The position numbers and the translations under genes are program-made. Positions 6,563 to 7,433 of a stretch of DNA of 7,433 nt are shown here, piece by piece. The number at the start of each line of letters is the position of its first letter. The first letter of the stretch is position 1. The notes beneath the pieces were generated by a model. That model was given only the letters and a program-made list of their open reading frames with translations, had not been told where the DNA came from and did not search any database. Source of the DNA: CAZNNH01 sp964574335 (GTDB lineage Bacteria; Acidobacteriota; Vicinamibacteria; Fen-336); NCBI GenBank assembly GCA_964574335.1, contig CAZNNH010000238.1, positions 1-7,433 of the forward strand. The letters are read 5' to 3'.

Positions 6563-6585
6563 GGCGCCGGCAACACCCTGGCGCC
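6563..6585. terminator. Short GC hairpin between tRNA-Leu and the convergent tatC
   Basis: Two copies of the self-complementary GGCGCC (6563-6568 and 6580-6585) can form a 6-bp all-GC stem around an 11-nt loop. No T-tract follows on either strand. It lies 27 nt after the tRNA CCA end and about 70 nt beyond the tatC stop, so it could stop transcription from either side, but the stem is short and weakly supported. I see nothing else in the 120-nt gap from 6536 to 6655. Confidence 0.28.
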
Positions 6586-6655
6586 GTCCGACCAGCCCAG
6601 AGCCTGCCACACCTGCATCTCCGCCCGGTCGCGGCATGCCTTCCTGCGGGTGCCC

Positions 6656-7414
6656 TCAGACCCTGAGCTCGGAGGTTGCGGCAGGAACCTCCCGCTTCTT
6701 ACCAAACAGCCAGGCCACCGCCACGCCGAGAAGATAGAGACCGACCATTGGGCCGGCCAGAAGCGCTTGGGTCACGGCATCGGTGGTTGGTGTGATGACC
6801 GCCGAGACCACGAACGCCAGGAACACCGCCCACTTGAAGTGTCTCAACAGGAAGCGCGGAGTCACCAGACCGATGCGGGCCAGGACGAAGATGACGACCG
6901 GCAGTTGGAAGACGACTCCGAGCCCGAGCACGAACCAGGAATAGAACGTCCAGTACTCACTGATCTTGGGCAGGAACTCGATGTTCGGTCCCCCGAACGC
7001 GCCCAGGAAGCCGAAGGCGATCGGAAACAGGATGTAGTGCCCGAAGGCCGCGCCGCCCACGAAGAACAGGGAGCCGAAGACGACGAACGGCAGTGCGTAG
7101 ATCCGCTCGTGAGGATAGAGCCCGGGGGCCACGAACGCCCAGGCTTGGTAGAGGATGTAGGGGGCAACGACGAAGATCCCGGCGAAGAACGACATCTTCA
7201 TGTAGAGCAGGAGTGCCTCGGTCGGGCTCGTGTAGATCAACTGGATGCCGGGGAACGCTCGCCGAAGGGGTTGGACGAGCATGTCGAAGATGCTCTCCCG
7301 GAAGCTCCAGCACACGCCGAAGCCAACCACCAGCGAGAGGAACGACTTGATCAGGCGCTGGCGCAGCTCGTCCAGATGCTCCAAGAACGACATCTGGCCT
7401 GGAGCGGGCTTCAT
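6656..7414 (-). CDS. tatC: Sec-independent (twin-arginine) protein translocase subunit TatC, 252 aa
   Basis: TatC is the multispanning inner-membrane receptor of the twin-arginine translocase. It binds the RR signal peptide of folded substrates and assembles with TatA/TatB-type proteins to export them. Length and motifs are typical: MSFLEHLDELRQRL (8-21, with Glu16 matching the signal-peptide-contacting Glu15 of E. coli), YTSPTEALLLYMKMSFFAG (61-79), and AWAFVAPGLYPHER (91-104) with the conserved Glu103. There are six hydrophobic segments at about 21-38, 68-92, 108-130, 155-180, 193-208 and 214-236. The cytoplasmic tail is short and begins KKR. The position equivalent to E. coli Glu170 is Gln170, in FQLP. 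The ATG at 7414 is preceded by GGGAGG (complement of 7420-7425) with 5-nt spacing, which favours it over the internal Met8, which lacks an RBS. Any tatA partner or operon mates would lie beyond the right edge. Codon use is somewhat less GC-saturated than in the ligase gene. The assignment is secure. Confidence 0.97.
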   Translation of the reverse strand: MKPAPGQMSFLEHLDELRQRLIKSFLSLVVGFGVCWSFRESIFDMLVQPLRRAFPGIQLIYTSPTEALLLYMKMSFFAGIFVVAPYILYQAWAFVAPGLYPHERIYALPFVVFGSLFFVGGAAFGHYILFPIAFGFLGAFGGPNIEFLPKISEYWTFYSWFVLGLGVVFQLPVVIFVLARIGLVTPRFLLRHFKWAVFLAFVVSAVITPTTDAVTQALLAGPMVGLYLLGVAVAWLFGKKREVPAATSELRV

Positions 7415-7433
7415 CTGAGCCTCCCGTTCCTCG

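Overview
The window is a high-GC bacterial chromosome segment. Coding is dense, third codon positions are almost saturated with G or C in most of it, the tRNA has an encoded CCA end, and there are no phage, IS or CRISPR hallmarks. The phylum cannot be fixed from this alone. The TatC sequence and the giant ligase look most like high-GC soil or sediment lineages such as Acidobacteria, deltaproteobacteria or related candidate phyla, but that is an impression and not a result.

Layout from left to right. (1) A + strand SRAP-domain gene (YedK/HMCES family, a DNA-abasic-site crosslinking protein) lacks only about its first seven residues at the left edge. (2) A strong hairpin at 674-727 spans its stop codon and fills most of the short gap to the next gene, which is convergent. 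(3) A 1525-residue minus-strand gene (736-5313) occupies most of the window. It joins an AMP-forming acyl-CoA-synthetase-like domain, an unassigned middle region, a protein-kinase-like or aminoglycoside-phosphotransferase-like segment, and a C-terminal GNAT acyltransferase. (4) A 57-bp divergent intergenic region at 5314-5370 serves both this gene and a + strand gene at 5371-6387 for an SDH-family (SppA/ClpP-fold) serine proteinase. The proteinase gene appears to start leaderless at a GTG placed 7 nt after an extended -10 element. (5) A hairpin follows its stop, then a complete tRNA-Leu(UAG) with CCA at 6448-6535. (6) A complete minus-strand tatC lies at 6656-7414, transcribed in from the right edge and convergent with the tRNA.

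The SRAP gene, tRNA-Leu and tatC are housekeeping genes. The distinctive part is the divergent pair. One member is a large single-chain enzyme that could activate a carboxylic acid as acyl-AMP or acyl-CoA and pass the acyl group to an unknown acceptor through its GNAT domain. The other is a soluble membrane-independent serine proteinase. Shared promoter DNA suggests joint control, but a joint function is only inferred. The intact P-loop and adenylation motifs, the unusual residue at the usual A10 lysine position, and the kinase-like segment that lacks a recognisable DFG aspartate make the giant protein the main target for follow-up.
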